DNA of 63,861 bases from positions 1 to 63,861 of the forward strand of contig WTGY01000206.1 in assembly GCA_011523365.1 (NCBI GenBank), given 5' to 3'. This DNA is from Caldilineaceae bacterium. GTDB lineage: Bacteria; Chloroflexota; Anaerolineae; Caldilineales; Caldilineaceae. The notes under the pieces were generated by a model. It saw only the letters and a program-made list of their open reading frames with translations, was not told the DNA's origin and did not search any database. Below are positions 25,153 through 33,623 of this stretch, piece after piece (position 1 is the first letter of the stretch; each line of letters starts with the position of its first letter). Both the position numbers and the translations under genes were made by a program.

Positions 25153-26415
25153 TTGAGTTCCGACGTCAATGTAGGTGCGCTGCCGCAGTCGTCAACCGCA
25201 CCGGCCGTCAAACTGGATAAATTCAAACTCGGCGTGCTCTCCTTCGGCCACCTCGTGGGCGATATGTACTACGCCACCCTCATTCCCCTCTGGCCCCTGC
25301 TAATTGACAGAATGTCGCTGAGCCTTACCGACGTCGGATTCTTCACCTCACTCACCAGTTTCATGCTCATGCCCGTTCAGCCCTTTATCGGCTGGCTGGT
25401 CGACCGCTTCCCCCGCGCCTGGTTCATGATAATTGGTCTGATCGGCGCCGCACTCGGCATGAGCTTTATCGGCCTTGCACCTACATACACACTGCTCATG
25501 GTCTGCGTGGTCTTTGGACGGTTCAGCAACGCCATCTTTCATCCCCACGCGGCCATGATGGTACGCGCCACTTCCGGCGGACGGCACGGCACTGCAATGT
25601 CCATCTTCGCCTTTGCCGGCAATATCGGCATCGCCGTCGGCCCCCTCCTGAGCGTCGGTGTTGTCACGCTGTTCGGCCTTGAGTCCACCTACCTGATGAT
25701 CCCGTTCGGCCTGATAACCGCCGCTGCCATCTACTACTTCATCGGCGTGGACGTTCCTAAGGAACCGTCCGCGTCCCAACCGAAAGGCGAACAGGGCAGT
25801 CGTCTTGCCTCCGCAGCCCAGACCTTCGTCGGTCCGCTGCTTCTGCTTGCCGTGCTCATGACCTTCCGAGCTGCGATCTGGGGCGGGTTCAGGACCTTCC
25901 TGCCCATCTTTCTTGTTGACAGTCGAGCCGTCACACTCGTCATCGGTGGCCTCGGCCTGTCCGCGCTCTCACTTTTCGGCGCTCTGGGAGGACTGCTTGG
26001 CGGCCACCTGTCCGACCGTTACTCCGGCTCCTGGGTCATCGCAGTCTCGCTCCTGCTTTCTGCGCTGTCAATCTTCGCCTTTGTCAGAACGGACGGAATC
26101 CTGAGCCTCCTGATGCTGATTGTGGCCGGTATGGCCCTGTTTGCCAGCCAGCCTGTGGCCACTGTTTTGGCCCAGGAACTCGCCCCGGACCGCATGGCAA
26201 TGGCCTCAGGTGTGATGATGGGCATGGTCTGGGGCATCGGTGCCCTGTTCGTAACGCCTATCGGCATGTTGGGCGACGTTTTCGGACTGAACGCCAGCAT
26301 GTACGCCCTGGCCGCTCTCGCAGCGCTGACCGGTCTGGGCTCCTTTTTCCTGCCGGAGTTCAGGCAACGATACGGAAGCAGGCTGCGCGAAATCTTTCAA
26401 TCTCCTTCAACTTGA
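25153..26415 (+). CDS. Major facilitator superfamily transporter
   Basis: A 420-residue protein with about 12 hydrophobic helices and the MFS motif-A-like loop GWLVDRFPRAW between helices 2 and 3, repeated as GGHLSDRYSGSW in the second half. The start is TTG at 25153 with only a weak ribosome-binding site, so the N-terminus may be shorter; the first membrane segment begins near residue 30. It sits between the AstE-like hydrolase and the racemase-family gene on the same strand. Import or export of the pathway compound is plausible, but the substrate is unknown. Confidence 0.85.
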   Translation: MSSDVNVGALPQSSTAPAVKLDKFKLGVLSFGHLVGDMYYATLIPLWPLLIDRMSLSLTDVGFFTSLTSFMLMPVQPFIGWLVDRFPRAWFMIIGLIGAALGMSFIGLAPTYTLLMVCVVFGRFSNAIFHPHAAMMVRATSGGRHGTAMSIFAFAGNIGIAVGPLLSVGVVTLFGLESTYLMIPFGLITAAAIYYFIGVDVPKEPSASQPKGEQGSRLASAAQTFVGPLLLLAVLMTFRAAIWGGFRTFLPIFLVDSRAVTLVIGGLGLSALSLFGALGGLLGGHLSDRYSGSWVIAVSLLLSALSIFAFVRTDGILSLLMLIVAGMALFASQPVATVLAQELAPDRMAMASGVMMGMVWGIGALFVTPIGMLGDVFGLNASMYALAALAALTGLGSFFLPEFRQRYGSRLREIFQSPST

Positions 26416-26509
26416 ATGCATACCGCAATATGATCTAAACTACAGTCTAAGTGGTCAAGACGGCGGTTCCGCCGTTTGTGCAGCCCAAATTTCAGCAAGG
26501 AGCAGTCCT

Positions 26510-27304
26510 ATGACAACCCGAATCCTGTACATCAATCCGCTGGGTACGGACATGTACGACGAGTACACCTACAACATCCTTCAGCCCGCCGCCTGTCCGG
26601 ACACCGAACTGGTAGTACGCAGCCTGAAAGATGTTCCCAAGACCCCCTACCTGCCGCCCGCAGCCTATTTCACAAACCAGCTCCTTCATGCTGTCACTGA
26701 AGGCGAGAAGGAAGGCTTCGACGGCATTTCGATCGGCTGCTGTGCCGACCCGGGCGTCGAAGATGCCAAGAGACTCGTCAATATTCCCGTCTCCGGCCCC
26801 TTCGAAGCCTTGGCCCACACCGCGCCCGCGCTGGGCCGGGTAACAATCATCGCCGGGAGAAAGAACGGTGGCTCCTGGAACCACCTGGTCCACAGATACA
26901 ATATGGCCCCCTGGCTGGCCTCAGTGCGCGAGGCCCATTTCGCCCATCCCGATCCCGACATGGCCATGCGCCTGTTCGAGCAGGATGAATCGGAGTTGCG
27001 CCGCATCGTTGTGGCGGAAATGGATCGCGCCGCGCGTGAAGATGGCGTCGAACAGGCCAGACTCGCGCTCGAAGAAGATGGTGCCGACGCAGTCTTCTTC
27101 GCCTGCACGCTCTGGTCAGGACTGCTGGAACCCGTCGCCCGCGCCGTTCCCATTACTGTCCTCGACCCAATGATCACTGCGCTCAAATACATCGAGATGG
27201 TTGCCGCCACGCGCAGGTACTACAACGAGTATCAGCTCCAACTCTCTTTTGCCAGACACTCTCGTTTCCCAGTTTCCGCCGAGGCCGTCCCCTCTTTGAA
27301 CTGA
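26510..27304 (+). CDS. Aspartate/glutamate/hydantoin racemase family protein
   Basis: A 264-residue protein of the family that includes hydantoin racemase, Asp/Glu racemase, arylmalonate decarboxylase and maleate isomerase. The two catalytic-cysteine regions are visible in ISIGCCADPG (about residues 75-84) and FFACTLWSG (about residues 190-198). AAGGAG lies before the ATG. It is probably cytoplasmic, acting on a compact carboxylate or cyclic imide by proton transfer at the alpha carbon. The presence of NicX-like enzymes upstream makes a maleate-isomerase-like step attractive but unproven; racemisation of an amino acid or hydantoin is equally possible. Confidence 0.82.
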   Translation: MTTRILYINPLGTDMYDEYTYNILQPAACPDTELVVRSLKDVPKTPYLPPAAYFTNQLLHAVTEGEKEGFDGISIGCCADPGVEDAKRLVNIPVSGPFEALAHTAPALGRVTIIAGRKNGGSWNHLVHRYNMAPWLASVREAHFAHPDPDMAMRLFEQDESELRRIVVAEMDRAAREDGVEQARLALEEDGADAVFFACTLWSGLLEPVARAVPITVLDPMITALKYIEMVAATRRYYNEYQLQLSFARHSRFPVSAEAVPSLN

Positions 27305-27459
27305 CAACCGATCCGTAGTCGGCTGTCGACAAAACCGGACCGCTTCCGCAACCAACGAATACCATCTTTCGGACACGGAAAATACCCATCCCGCCGATTC
27401 CAGGGGCAGCGCAGCATTCTGCCCCTGGTAACCCCTGCACAAGACCACAGGAGAACCAC

Positions 27460-28812
27460 ATGGACCGCTTCGAAGCCAATGTCCAGGACAATCAGGAGCG
27501 CTTTCTCGCAGAACTTCAGGAGTTCTGCCGCAAACCGAGCATCATCGCGCAGAATATCGGCATAGAAGAGACCGCCGATTGGGTCAGCGACCGGCTGCGC
27601 AAGGTTGGCTTCGAGTCCAAAGTGATCTCCGTCGAAGGCGGGGCGCCCGTCGTCTACGGCGAGATGGGGTCCGGCGACAAGACCCTCATGATCTACAACC
27701 ACTACGACGTCCAGCCGCCAGAACCACTGGAACTCTGGGATTCAGACCCCTTCGACGCCGAGATCCGCGACGGCCGCGTTTGGGCCCGCGGCGTCTCCGA
27801 CAACAAGGGCCCGTGGATGGCCCGCGTCCAGGCCGTTGAAGCCTACCAGCAGGAGATCGGCGAGCTTCCCTTCCGGATTAAGTGGATTGTTGAAGGAGAA
27901 GAAGAGGTTGGCAGCCCCAACCTGGGTCGCTTCGTCGAGGAAAATCGTGAACTCCTGGAAGGCGCCGACGCCTGCCTCTGGGAAGGGGGGCGCAGAGACG
28001 GCGCCGGCAGACCGGTCATCTCTCTCGGCATGAAAGGAATCGCCTACCTCGGCCTCTCTGTCAGCGGGGCAAGCAGCGACCTGCACTCCATGAACGCCCC
28101 CATCGTCGGCAATCCGGCATGGCGCCTCATCTGGGCCCTCGCCAGCCTCAAAGACGAAAACGAAAACATCACCGTCGATGGCCTGATGGACCATGTCGTC
28201 AAGCCCACCGCAGACGAATTGGATTACATCCGGGGAATCCCCTTCGATGAAGCGCAAAACAAGCAGGACTTTGGTATAAGCTCGTTCCTGAAGGGCGCAA
28301 CCGGCCCGGACATCGTCAAGCAGCTCCTCTTCGACCCGACCTGCACCATCTGCGGCTTCCTCACCGGCTACACGGGCCCCGGCCTGAAGACCGTCCTCCC
28401 CAACCAGGCTTCGGCAAAAGTGGACTTCCGCCTGGTCCCCAATCTTAACCCCGAGCTGGTGCTTCGCCTCGTCAGAGGGCACCTAGACCGCCGCGGATTC
28501 ACCGACGTCAACGTCGAGCTCCTGGCGCAGCTCTGGCCATACCGGTCGCAGGTTGACCATCCCTGGGTCCAGGCCAGCATCTCCGTAGCCCGCGACATCT
28601 TCGGCGCAGAACCGGTCGTCTACCCTTCATCAGCCGGCGGCGGTCCCATGTACCAGCTGTGCGGGACCTTCGACATTCCGGGCATCTCGGGAGGCGGCGT
28701 TGGTAACCCCAATTCGAACCTCCACGCGCCCAACGAAAACATCTTTGTCGAAGATTACATGCGGTCCATCCTCTACACCGGCCACCTGATCCAGGCAATC
28801 GGCAACCTTTAG
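27460..28812 (+). CDS. M20 family metallopeptidase (dipeptidase/acylase-like)
   Basis: A 450-residue di-zinc hydrolase. Metal ligands are visible as His in MIYNHYDVQPPEP, the bridging Asp in WARGVSDNKGP, the catalytic Glu and ligand Glu in VEGEEEVGSP, and a late His in NSNLHAPNENI. The dimerisation lid lies around residues 200-330. AGGAG lies six bases before the ATG. Family members cleave dipeptides, N-acyl amino acids or carbamoyl compounds. It lies downstream of the racemase, like hydantoin and carbamoyl amino-acid pathways in other bacteria, and would complete hydrolysis of the imported compound. Confidence 0.92.
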   Translation: MDRFEANVQDNQERFLAELQEFCRKPSIIAQNIGIEETADWVSDRLRKVGFESKVISVEGGAPVVYGEMGSGDKTLMIYNHYDVQPPEPLELWDSDPFDAEIRDGRVWARGVSDNKGPWMARVQAVEAYQQEIGELPFRIKWIVEGEEEVGSPNLGRFVEENRELLEGADACLWEGGRRDGAGRPVISLGMKGIAYLGLSVSGASSDLHSMNAPIVGNPAWRLIWALASLKDENENITVDGLMDHVVKPTADELDYIRGIPFDEAQNKQDFGISSFLKGATGPDIVKQLLFDPTCTICGFLTGYTGPGLKTVLPNQASAKVDFRLVPNLNPELVLRLVRGHLDRRGFTDVNVELLAQLWPYRSQVDHPWVQASISVARDIFGAEPVVYPSSAGGGPMYQLCGTFDIPGISGGGVGNPNSNLHAPNENIFVEDYMRSILYTGHLIQAIGNL

Positions 28813-28910
28813 TTCCGGCTAGAGGAGTTCCTGATGTGGGGAGATAAGAAAGCCATACTTGCTATCAAGTATGGCCGGCGTGCCTTCTGCCAGCCGGGTC
28901 TGGGCCCTAC

Positions 28911-30338
28911 ATGAAAAGTTATGCCTCAGCCCTAGAAGCCGCCCGCACCCGCAAGTGGGTTGCGCTCCTGGCCGTAATCGCCGGAATTCTGGTTCAAGCC
29001 CTCAATCAGAGCATAATTCAGGCTGCACTGCCTACACTGTCCCAGGAGCTGGGCACCAACTTCACCACCATCCAGTGGGTGCTTCTCAGCTTCCAGATCA
29101 CGCTGGCCGTGGTGATGCTCAGTGTCGGCCGGCTGGCCGATATGTTCGGCAAAAGACGCATCTTCATCGCTGGGAACCTCTTCTTCGGACTGGCCTCCCT
29201 ACTCTGCGCCCTTTCCCCCGGCGTCTACTTCCTTATCGGTTTTCGAGTTCTTCAGTCCACCGGCGCCGCTGTCGTCACCGTCCTCTCAATGGCGATCGTC
29301 GCCGAAATCTTTCCCGATTCACAAAAAGGGCGTGTACTCGGTATCGCCGCCGGCTCCAACTCATTCGGACATTTCGTAGGCCCAATTCTCGGCGGCTATC
29401 TGATCGGCGCCTACGGCTGGCGTATCGCATTCTTCATGCTTGGTCCCTGCGCCGTTTTAGCTGCGTTGCTGGCGGCCAAATACCTCCCCACCCTGTCGCC
29501 TTCAGGCACATCCCAGCGCTTCGACATCCTGGGCGCCGTACTGATCGGCGCAACCATGTGTACGCTCTCGCTTGGCCTCTCCTATGGCCAGCTCCTCGGC
29601 TTTGCCCACGTCTATGTCCTTCTCCTCTTTGCCGTTAGCGCCGTCTGTTTCGCGGCCTTTCTCTTTGCCGAACGCCGCGTCCCTCACCCCGTGCTCGACT
29701 TTGAGCTCTTCCGCAGTCGAGCATTCACCCTACACATCGCAATTGCCGCCCTTGCCGGCATTGCAACCTCCGGTGTCACCTTTCTGCTGCCCTTCTTCAT
29801 GCAACTCGCTCTCGGCCTCACCATCCTCCAGGTCGGCTTTGTGATGGCCATCGTCTCCATCGAAATCGCGCTGATCGCCCCCGCCGCTGGCTATCTCGCC
29901 GATCGCCTCGGCGCCCATCGCGTAACCCTGATCGGGCTGGCAACCCTCCTCGTCGGTTTCCTCGTCGCCAGCACCGTCAACCTGGACAACAGTCAGCTCG
30001 GTTTCCTCCTGCGCATATTGCCCATGGGCATCGGCATCGGTCTGTTCATGAGCCCCAACAGCACAGTCATCATGGCCGCCGCGCCCGCAGCCCGGCTCGG
30101 AGTCGCCTCAGGCCTGATCGGGCTGACGCGTATGATTGGTCAAACTACAGGTATTGCTCTGCTGGGGGCCGTCTTTGCCAACAACGTAGCCCGCTCTGCC
30201 GGCATCGCAGTAGACGTGACCGACGCCTCACCCCTGGCCATCAGTCAGGCCTATCGACTGCAATTCTACATCGTAGCCGTTGTTATCGGCGCCACTCTGC
30301 TCTGGTCGTTGAAGACCAAGTCGGAAAAACCTGCCTAA
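28911..30338 (+). CDS. MFS transporter, DHA2 (EmrB/QacA-like) family
   Basis: A 475-residue protein with about 14 hydrophobic helices. It shows motif A as VGRLADMFGKRRIF between helices 2 and 3, and the antiporter region around GPILGGYLIGAYGWRIAFF (motif C in helix 5). It is expected to be a proton-driven exporter of drugs or metabolites. The ATG at 28911 lacks a clear ribosome-binding site. Its stop codon (30336-30338) overlaps the stop of the convergent sulfatase gene, so the two genes share their last bases. Confidence 0.9.
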   Translation: MKSYASALEAARTRKWVALLAVIAGILVQALNQSIIQAALPTLSQELGTNFTTIQWVLLSFQITLAVVMLSVGRLADMFGKRRIFIAGNLFFGLASLLCALSPGVYFLIGFRVLQSTGAAVVTVLSMAIVAEIFPDSQKGRVLGIAAGSNSFGHFVGPILGGYLIGAYGWRIAFFMLGPCAVLAALLAAKYLPTLSPSGTSQRFDILGAVLIGATMCTLSLGLSYGQLLGFAHVYVLLLFAVSAVCFAAFLFAERRVPHPVLDFELFRSRAFTLHIAIAALAGIATSGVTFLLPFFMQLALGLTILQVGFVMAIVSIEIALIAPAAGYLADRLGAHRVTLIGLATLLVGFLVASTVNLDNSQLGFLLRILPMGIGIGLFMSPNSTVIMAAAPAARLGVASGLIGLTRMIGQTTGIALLGAVFANNVARSAGIAVDVTDASPLAISQAYRLQFYIVAVVIGATLLWSLKTKSEKPA

Positions 30339-31702
30339 TCTCGCCAGGCTTCAGTCATATTGTACTTCGGCAACTCTGTCCCCAACTTACCGCTTTTTCC
30401 CGGCCTGGAGTAGCGACTGAAGCGCGTCTCGATCAGACAGGAGAGCTCAGAACGGACGGCCCGGTGCGATGAGCTGCTTATGAGGTTATGGCACTCCCGT
30501 GGATCGGCCTCGAGGTCAAAGAGTTCGTCGGGCCCGCCCGTATGCCGCTGGACCAGCTTATACCGCCGCGTCCGCGCCATGCGCACCGTCCCATACTCAC
30601 CAAACTGAACCTCCCGCCACGACGCGCCCCCTTTCTGCTCAACGAAAAGCGGCAGCATGCTTCGGCCCGCGTAATCACCTCCAGGGGGTAGCTTCGCTTG
30701 TCCCGCTGCTGCCAGCGTCTGAAACAGGTCCAGGTGATCTACCAGTTCCCGGCACCGCATTCCCGCCCGCAAGGCGCCCGGCCATTTCAGTATCATGGGC
30801 ACGCGTATCGACTCCTCCACCATGTTCAAAGGCCGCGTCCCGTTCCCCTTGCCCCAGATACCGTGATGCCCACAGTTCAGCCCGTGGTCAGACGTGTATA
30901 CGACCAGCGTATCGCTCAGCTTGCCTGCCCTGTCAACAGCCTCCAGCAGTCGCCCGACAATCTCGTCAACATGGCTGACCGCCGCATAGTACTGGGCCTG
31001 AGCCTCTCGCTCGCGACCCCGGTCCACGCTCAGCGACTCTAACGCCTGTTTACCAAACGCATAGGACTCTCCCACCGGAATGTCGCCAAATGTAGCGTCG
31101 CGATATAAGCTCACCAGCCGTTCCGGATGTCCACTCCAGGGCCCGTGTGTAGCCGTCGGGCCGACGAGAAGAAAAAAGGGTCGTTCATCATCCTCTTCGA
31201 CGAATCGTGTCGCCTGTCCGGCAATGATCTCATCGGTGTAGCCGCAAAATGCCTCCATCCGCCCCTGATTGCAGAAGTCCCGCTTCCCCTCGTGGAGAAG
31301 CGGGTAAGCGCTTCCCACACCGAACCAGAAATCGAATCCCGGCGCCGGCTCGTCCTCATTGCCAGCATGCCACTTGCCGGCAAGCCCCGTCCGGAATCCG
31401 GCCTCCTGCAGCAGCTGCGGCAGAGTCCTTTCCCCCGCCAGCCACGGCCCCCGGTCAAACGCCATCGCAATATAATCGTGGACTCCATGCTGCGAAGGCG
31501 TCAGTCCCGTCAGCAGCGAAGCGCGCGCCGCCGAACAGACCGGCGTCGGCGTAAAGGCGTTCTCCATCACAACACCCGACTCCGCCAGACGGTCCAGGTT
31601 CGGTGTGACCACTTCCTCATTGCCGTAAGGCCCGCTCGCCCATTGCCCATGGTCGTCGGTCACGAACAAAAGGATGTTCGGCTGCCTTTGGGTCATTGAC
31701 AT
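30335..31702 (-). CDS. Sulfatase (formylglycine-dependent, arylsulfatase/choline-sulfatase-like)
   Basis: A 455-residue sulfatase. The N-terminal metal site is in ILLFVTDDHGQWA (paired Asp). The modification motif is CSAARASLLTG, a CxAxR variant of the usual CxPxR in which Cys becomes formylglycine. GLAGKWHAG and VVYTSDHGLNCGHHG supply further active-site residues. There is no signal peptide, so it probably hydrolyses sulfate esters in the cytoplasm. The start is uncertain: ATGs at 31702 and 31696 are plausible, and a GTG at 31726 touches the family A repeat. No formylglycine-generating enzyme is in the window. Its stop overlaps that of the DHA2 exporter. Confidence 0.9.
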   Translation of the reverse strand: MSMTQRQPNILLFVTDDHGQWASGPYGNEEVVTPNLDRLAESGVVMENAFTPTPVCSAARASLLTGLTPSQHGVHDYIAMAFDRGPWLAGERTLPQLLQEAGFRTGLAGKWHAGNEDEPAPGFDFWFGVGSAYPLLHEGKRDFCNQGRMEAFCGYTDEIIAGQATRFVEEDDERPFFLLVGPTATHGPWSGHPERLVSLYRDATFGDIPVGESYAFGKQALESLSVDRGREREAQAQYYAAVSHVDEIVGRLLEAVDRAGKLSDTLVVYTSDHGLNCGHHGIWGKGNGTRPLNMVEESIRVPMILKWPGALRAGMRCRELVDHLDLFQTLAAAGQAKLPPGGDYAGRSMLPLFVEQKGGASWREVQFGEYGTVRMARTRRYKLVQRHTGGPDELFDLEADPRECHNLISSSSHRAVRSELSCLIETRFSRYSRPGKSGKLGTELPKYNMTEAWRD

Positions 31703-31725
31703 GCCATCCCGATCATGTGTCCCCA

Positions 31726-31757
31726 CCGTAGGGGCACCCCTTGTGGGTGCCCTCGTA
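31726..31757. repeat. Family A palindromic repeat, copy 4
   Basis: The best-preserved copy: GGGCACCC (31732-31739), loop CTTGT, GGGTGCCC (31745-31752), with the flanks CCGTAG and CTCGTAC. It lies in the divergent gap between the sulfatase and the lipoprotein and touches the most upstream possible start codon of the sulfatase. Confidence 0.75.
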
Positions 31758-31795
31758 CATCCTCAGATCCAGCACATAACAGGCAGCGCCTTGAG

Positions 31796-31824
31796 TTACG
31801 AACGCGGCCTAACAGAGGTATAAT
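31796..31824 (+). promoter_or_regulatory. Sigma-70 promoter candidate for the beta-trefoil lipoprotein
   Basis: TTACGA (31796-31801) lies 17 bases before a perfect TATAAT (31819-31824), about 70 bases ahead of the lipoprotein start codon at 31896. Confidence 0.45.
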
Positions 31825-31895
31825 TCCACCGGCCCGCAACAGCCCTCTCGATTAGCGGCCCGGCTAACCTGCCTCTCTCGAAGGAGAACTCTCGA

Positions 31896-32579
31896 ATGTC
31901 GGAATACCCGAAGCCCCGACGCATCCTGTCCTTCAGCCGAGCTTGTTATGGATTCCTCTTGTGCCTTGCCACCCTATTCCTTGTCGCCTGCCAGCTCGCG
32001 ATTCAGCCGTTGGAAACGCCTGCACACTCAGCAGTAGCCGGCGAGAGTCCCACTCCATTCGAAGCTACTCCGGAATCTTCCGAAGTGAGCGTCCCTGCTT
32101 CACCCGGCCTGATCCAACTCCTCGACCCCCTCGACGAGCCGGAATTCTACTGCGTAGACGTACCCGGTTTCGGCCGCTCTCTCAATCTGCAGGGCGCCCT
32201 CACCGCGCACACCTGCAAGCCCGGCGCCGACGATGAGATGTTCCAATGGGACTCGCCAGCGTCAGGGCAAATCTCCATGCCTGCCTATGATTTGTGCGTG
32301 GAAGCAAGTGGGGAAGAGGCAGGTTCAATGCTGCAACTGGCCGGTTGTTCCGGTTCGCCCTTGCAGCAGTTCCTGTACGATGACAACGGCCAAATCCGCC
32401 TCGATCAGGGAACAGCCGCTGGCGAACTATGTCTGACCGTAGGACCAGAGCCTGGCGAACCCACCGGCGGCCCTAGTCACCTGCGGCGCACGCTTACCCT
32501 GGAGACCTGCAGCCAGGTCGACCAGTCGCGTACACTCTGGACCGTCGGCTCCCCCAATGTCGTGACGGGAGAGCCGTAA
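31896..32579 (+). CDS. Secreted lipoprotein with ricin-type beta-trefoil-like domain
   Basis: A 227-residue predicted lipoprotein. The hydrophobic signal segment ends in LFLVAC (lipobox Cys about residue 31). A Ser/Thr/Pro/Glu-rich linker runs to about residue 75. The remainder shows three repeats of alternating Cys-containing strands ending in Q-x-W/F-like positions (DEMFQWD, LQQFLYD, SRTLWTV), the pattern of ricin-B/beta-trefoil carbohydrate-binding domains. No catalytic domain is attached. AAGGAG lies eight bases before the ATG. It is likely displayed on the outer face of the cytoplasmic membrane to bind glycans. The fold assignment is by pattern only. Confidence 0.65.
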   Translation: MSEYPKPRRILSFSRACYGFLLCLATLFLVACQLAIQPLETPAHSAVAGESPTPFEATPESSEVSVPASPGLIQLLDPLDEPEFYCVDVPGFGRSLNLQGALTAHTCKPGADDEMFQWDSPASGQISMPAYDLCVEASGEEAGSMLQLAGCSGSPLQQFLYDDNGQIRLDQGTAAGELCLTVGPEPGEPTGGPSHLRRTLTLETCSQVDQSRTLWTVGSPNVVTGEP

Positions 32580-32634
32580 GCCTCAGAGTACGCCGTCAAT
32601 TTACAAGTCTGTCTGGCTCACAATGATCGGTAAT

Positions 32635-33534
32635 CTAAGCCCCCTCAACCGGGAACTGTCCAAGGCCGTAGAGGTAAATGTCCGGATCCTCAGGCGGCGT
32701 CTCACCGCTCTCGATCAGCGCCTCCATTGCGTTGGCCATAACCGGTCCCAAATAGTGAGGACAGCTGAAGTAGAATTCGGCCATCGCATCCGGATTGTCG
32801 CCAACCCATTCGTCTCTACCTTCAGCATGATTCGAGATGATGCCCACCGAAGCAAGCCGTACGCCCGCCTTGCGAAAAACTGGCAACTCATGCGCCAGCG
32901 TATGACCCACCACGTGCGCACCCATATCGGCGTAGACCTGGATCTCCTTCGCAGTCTCAAAGCGCCCCCAAGCCGTGCAAACATAGACGGAATCCTTGTA
33001 AACACCGGCAAACTTCGGCTCCTTCTTCGCAGCCTGATATAGGAGTTCACTCATGATGGGACAGAACGGGTCCTTGAACCGTGCCGACCTCTTGCGCCCG
33101 CCAAAAAAGGGCTGGTCGTCCTCCGGTCTGAAAAACATCATGTAGTCCGTGTTGATCGTGATACTCCAGGGCGGAAGCGGCTCCCCTGGCTTGTCCGGCC
33201 TCTGTATGCCCCCCACCGATGCCTCGACCATCGCCCACTGGACCCCGGCCTGCTCCAGCACCCAGCCCACCTGTTTCGCCGCCAGCCACGGCGTTCGCGG
33301 CCGCGAACCCTGCCCTCCCCCGTGGTCCCACATGCCGTGCATCGCCGTGCGCAAAACGTTCTGACCGGCAATACGCAGCATCTTGAACGGTGCAGTGCCG
33401 CCAAAGGGAGTGTCAAAGCCTTCATAGACTTCGGTCAATTCAACATTGGGCATCTCCAGATCCTCGGGGAATCGCGCCCCCCAAGTGCCAGAGCCGCCAA
33501 TCAAAGCGTAGTTTGCAGTAGGAATCGTCGTCAT
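32635..33534 (-). CDS. Purine nucleoside phosphorylase / MTAP-like protein 1
   Basis: A 299-residue protein of the trimeric PNP/MTA phosphorylase family, which cleaves N-glycosidic bonds of nucleosides with phosphate. The phosphate-loop strand reads ALIGGSGTWG. KDPFCPIMSELL matches the PFCP motif of MTAP. VCTAWGRFETAKE takes the place of the EGPRFSTRAE segment, and GHTLAHELPVFRKAG that of NMTTVPEVVLAKEAG. At the base-specificity position it reads GIISNHAEG, with Asn as in 6-oxopurine PNPs rather than the Asp of MTAP. AGGAAAGGA precedes the ATG. It is the last gene of the minus-strand NMT1-type transporter operon. Several substituted catalytic segments suggest an altered substrate. Confidence 0.75.
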   Translation of the reverse strand: MTTIPTANYALIGGSGTWGARFPEDLEMPNVELTEVYEGFDTPFGGTAPFKMLRIAGQNVLRTAMHGMWDHGGGQGSRPRTPWLAAKQVGWVLEQAGVQWAMVEASVGGIQRPDKPGEPLPPWSITINTDYMMFFRPEDDQPFFGGRKRSARFKDPFCPIMSELLYQAAKKEPKFAGVYKDSVYVCTAWGRFETAKEIQVYADMGAHVVGHTLAHELPVFRKAGVRLASVGIISNHAEGRDEWVGDNPDAMAEFYFSCPHYLGPVMANAMEALIESGETPPEDPDIYLYGLGQFPVEGA

Positions 33535-33623
33535 TGGTCCTTTCCTGTGTCAATTGGTTGGTTCACCATCCCACTCGCGATGAGCGCGCCAGGCTCGCGC
33601 GCAGCACTTTACCTGTTGCGCAG

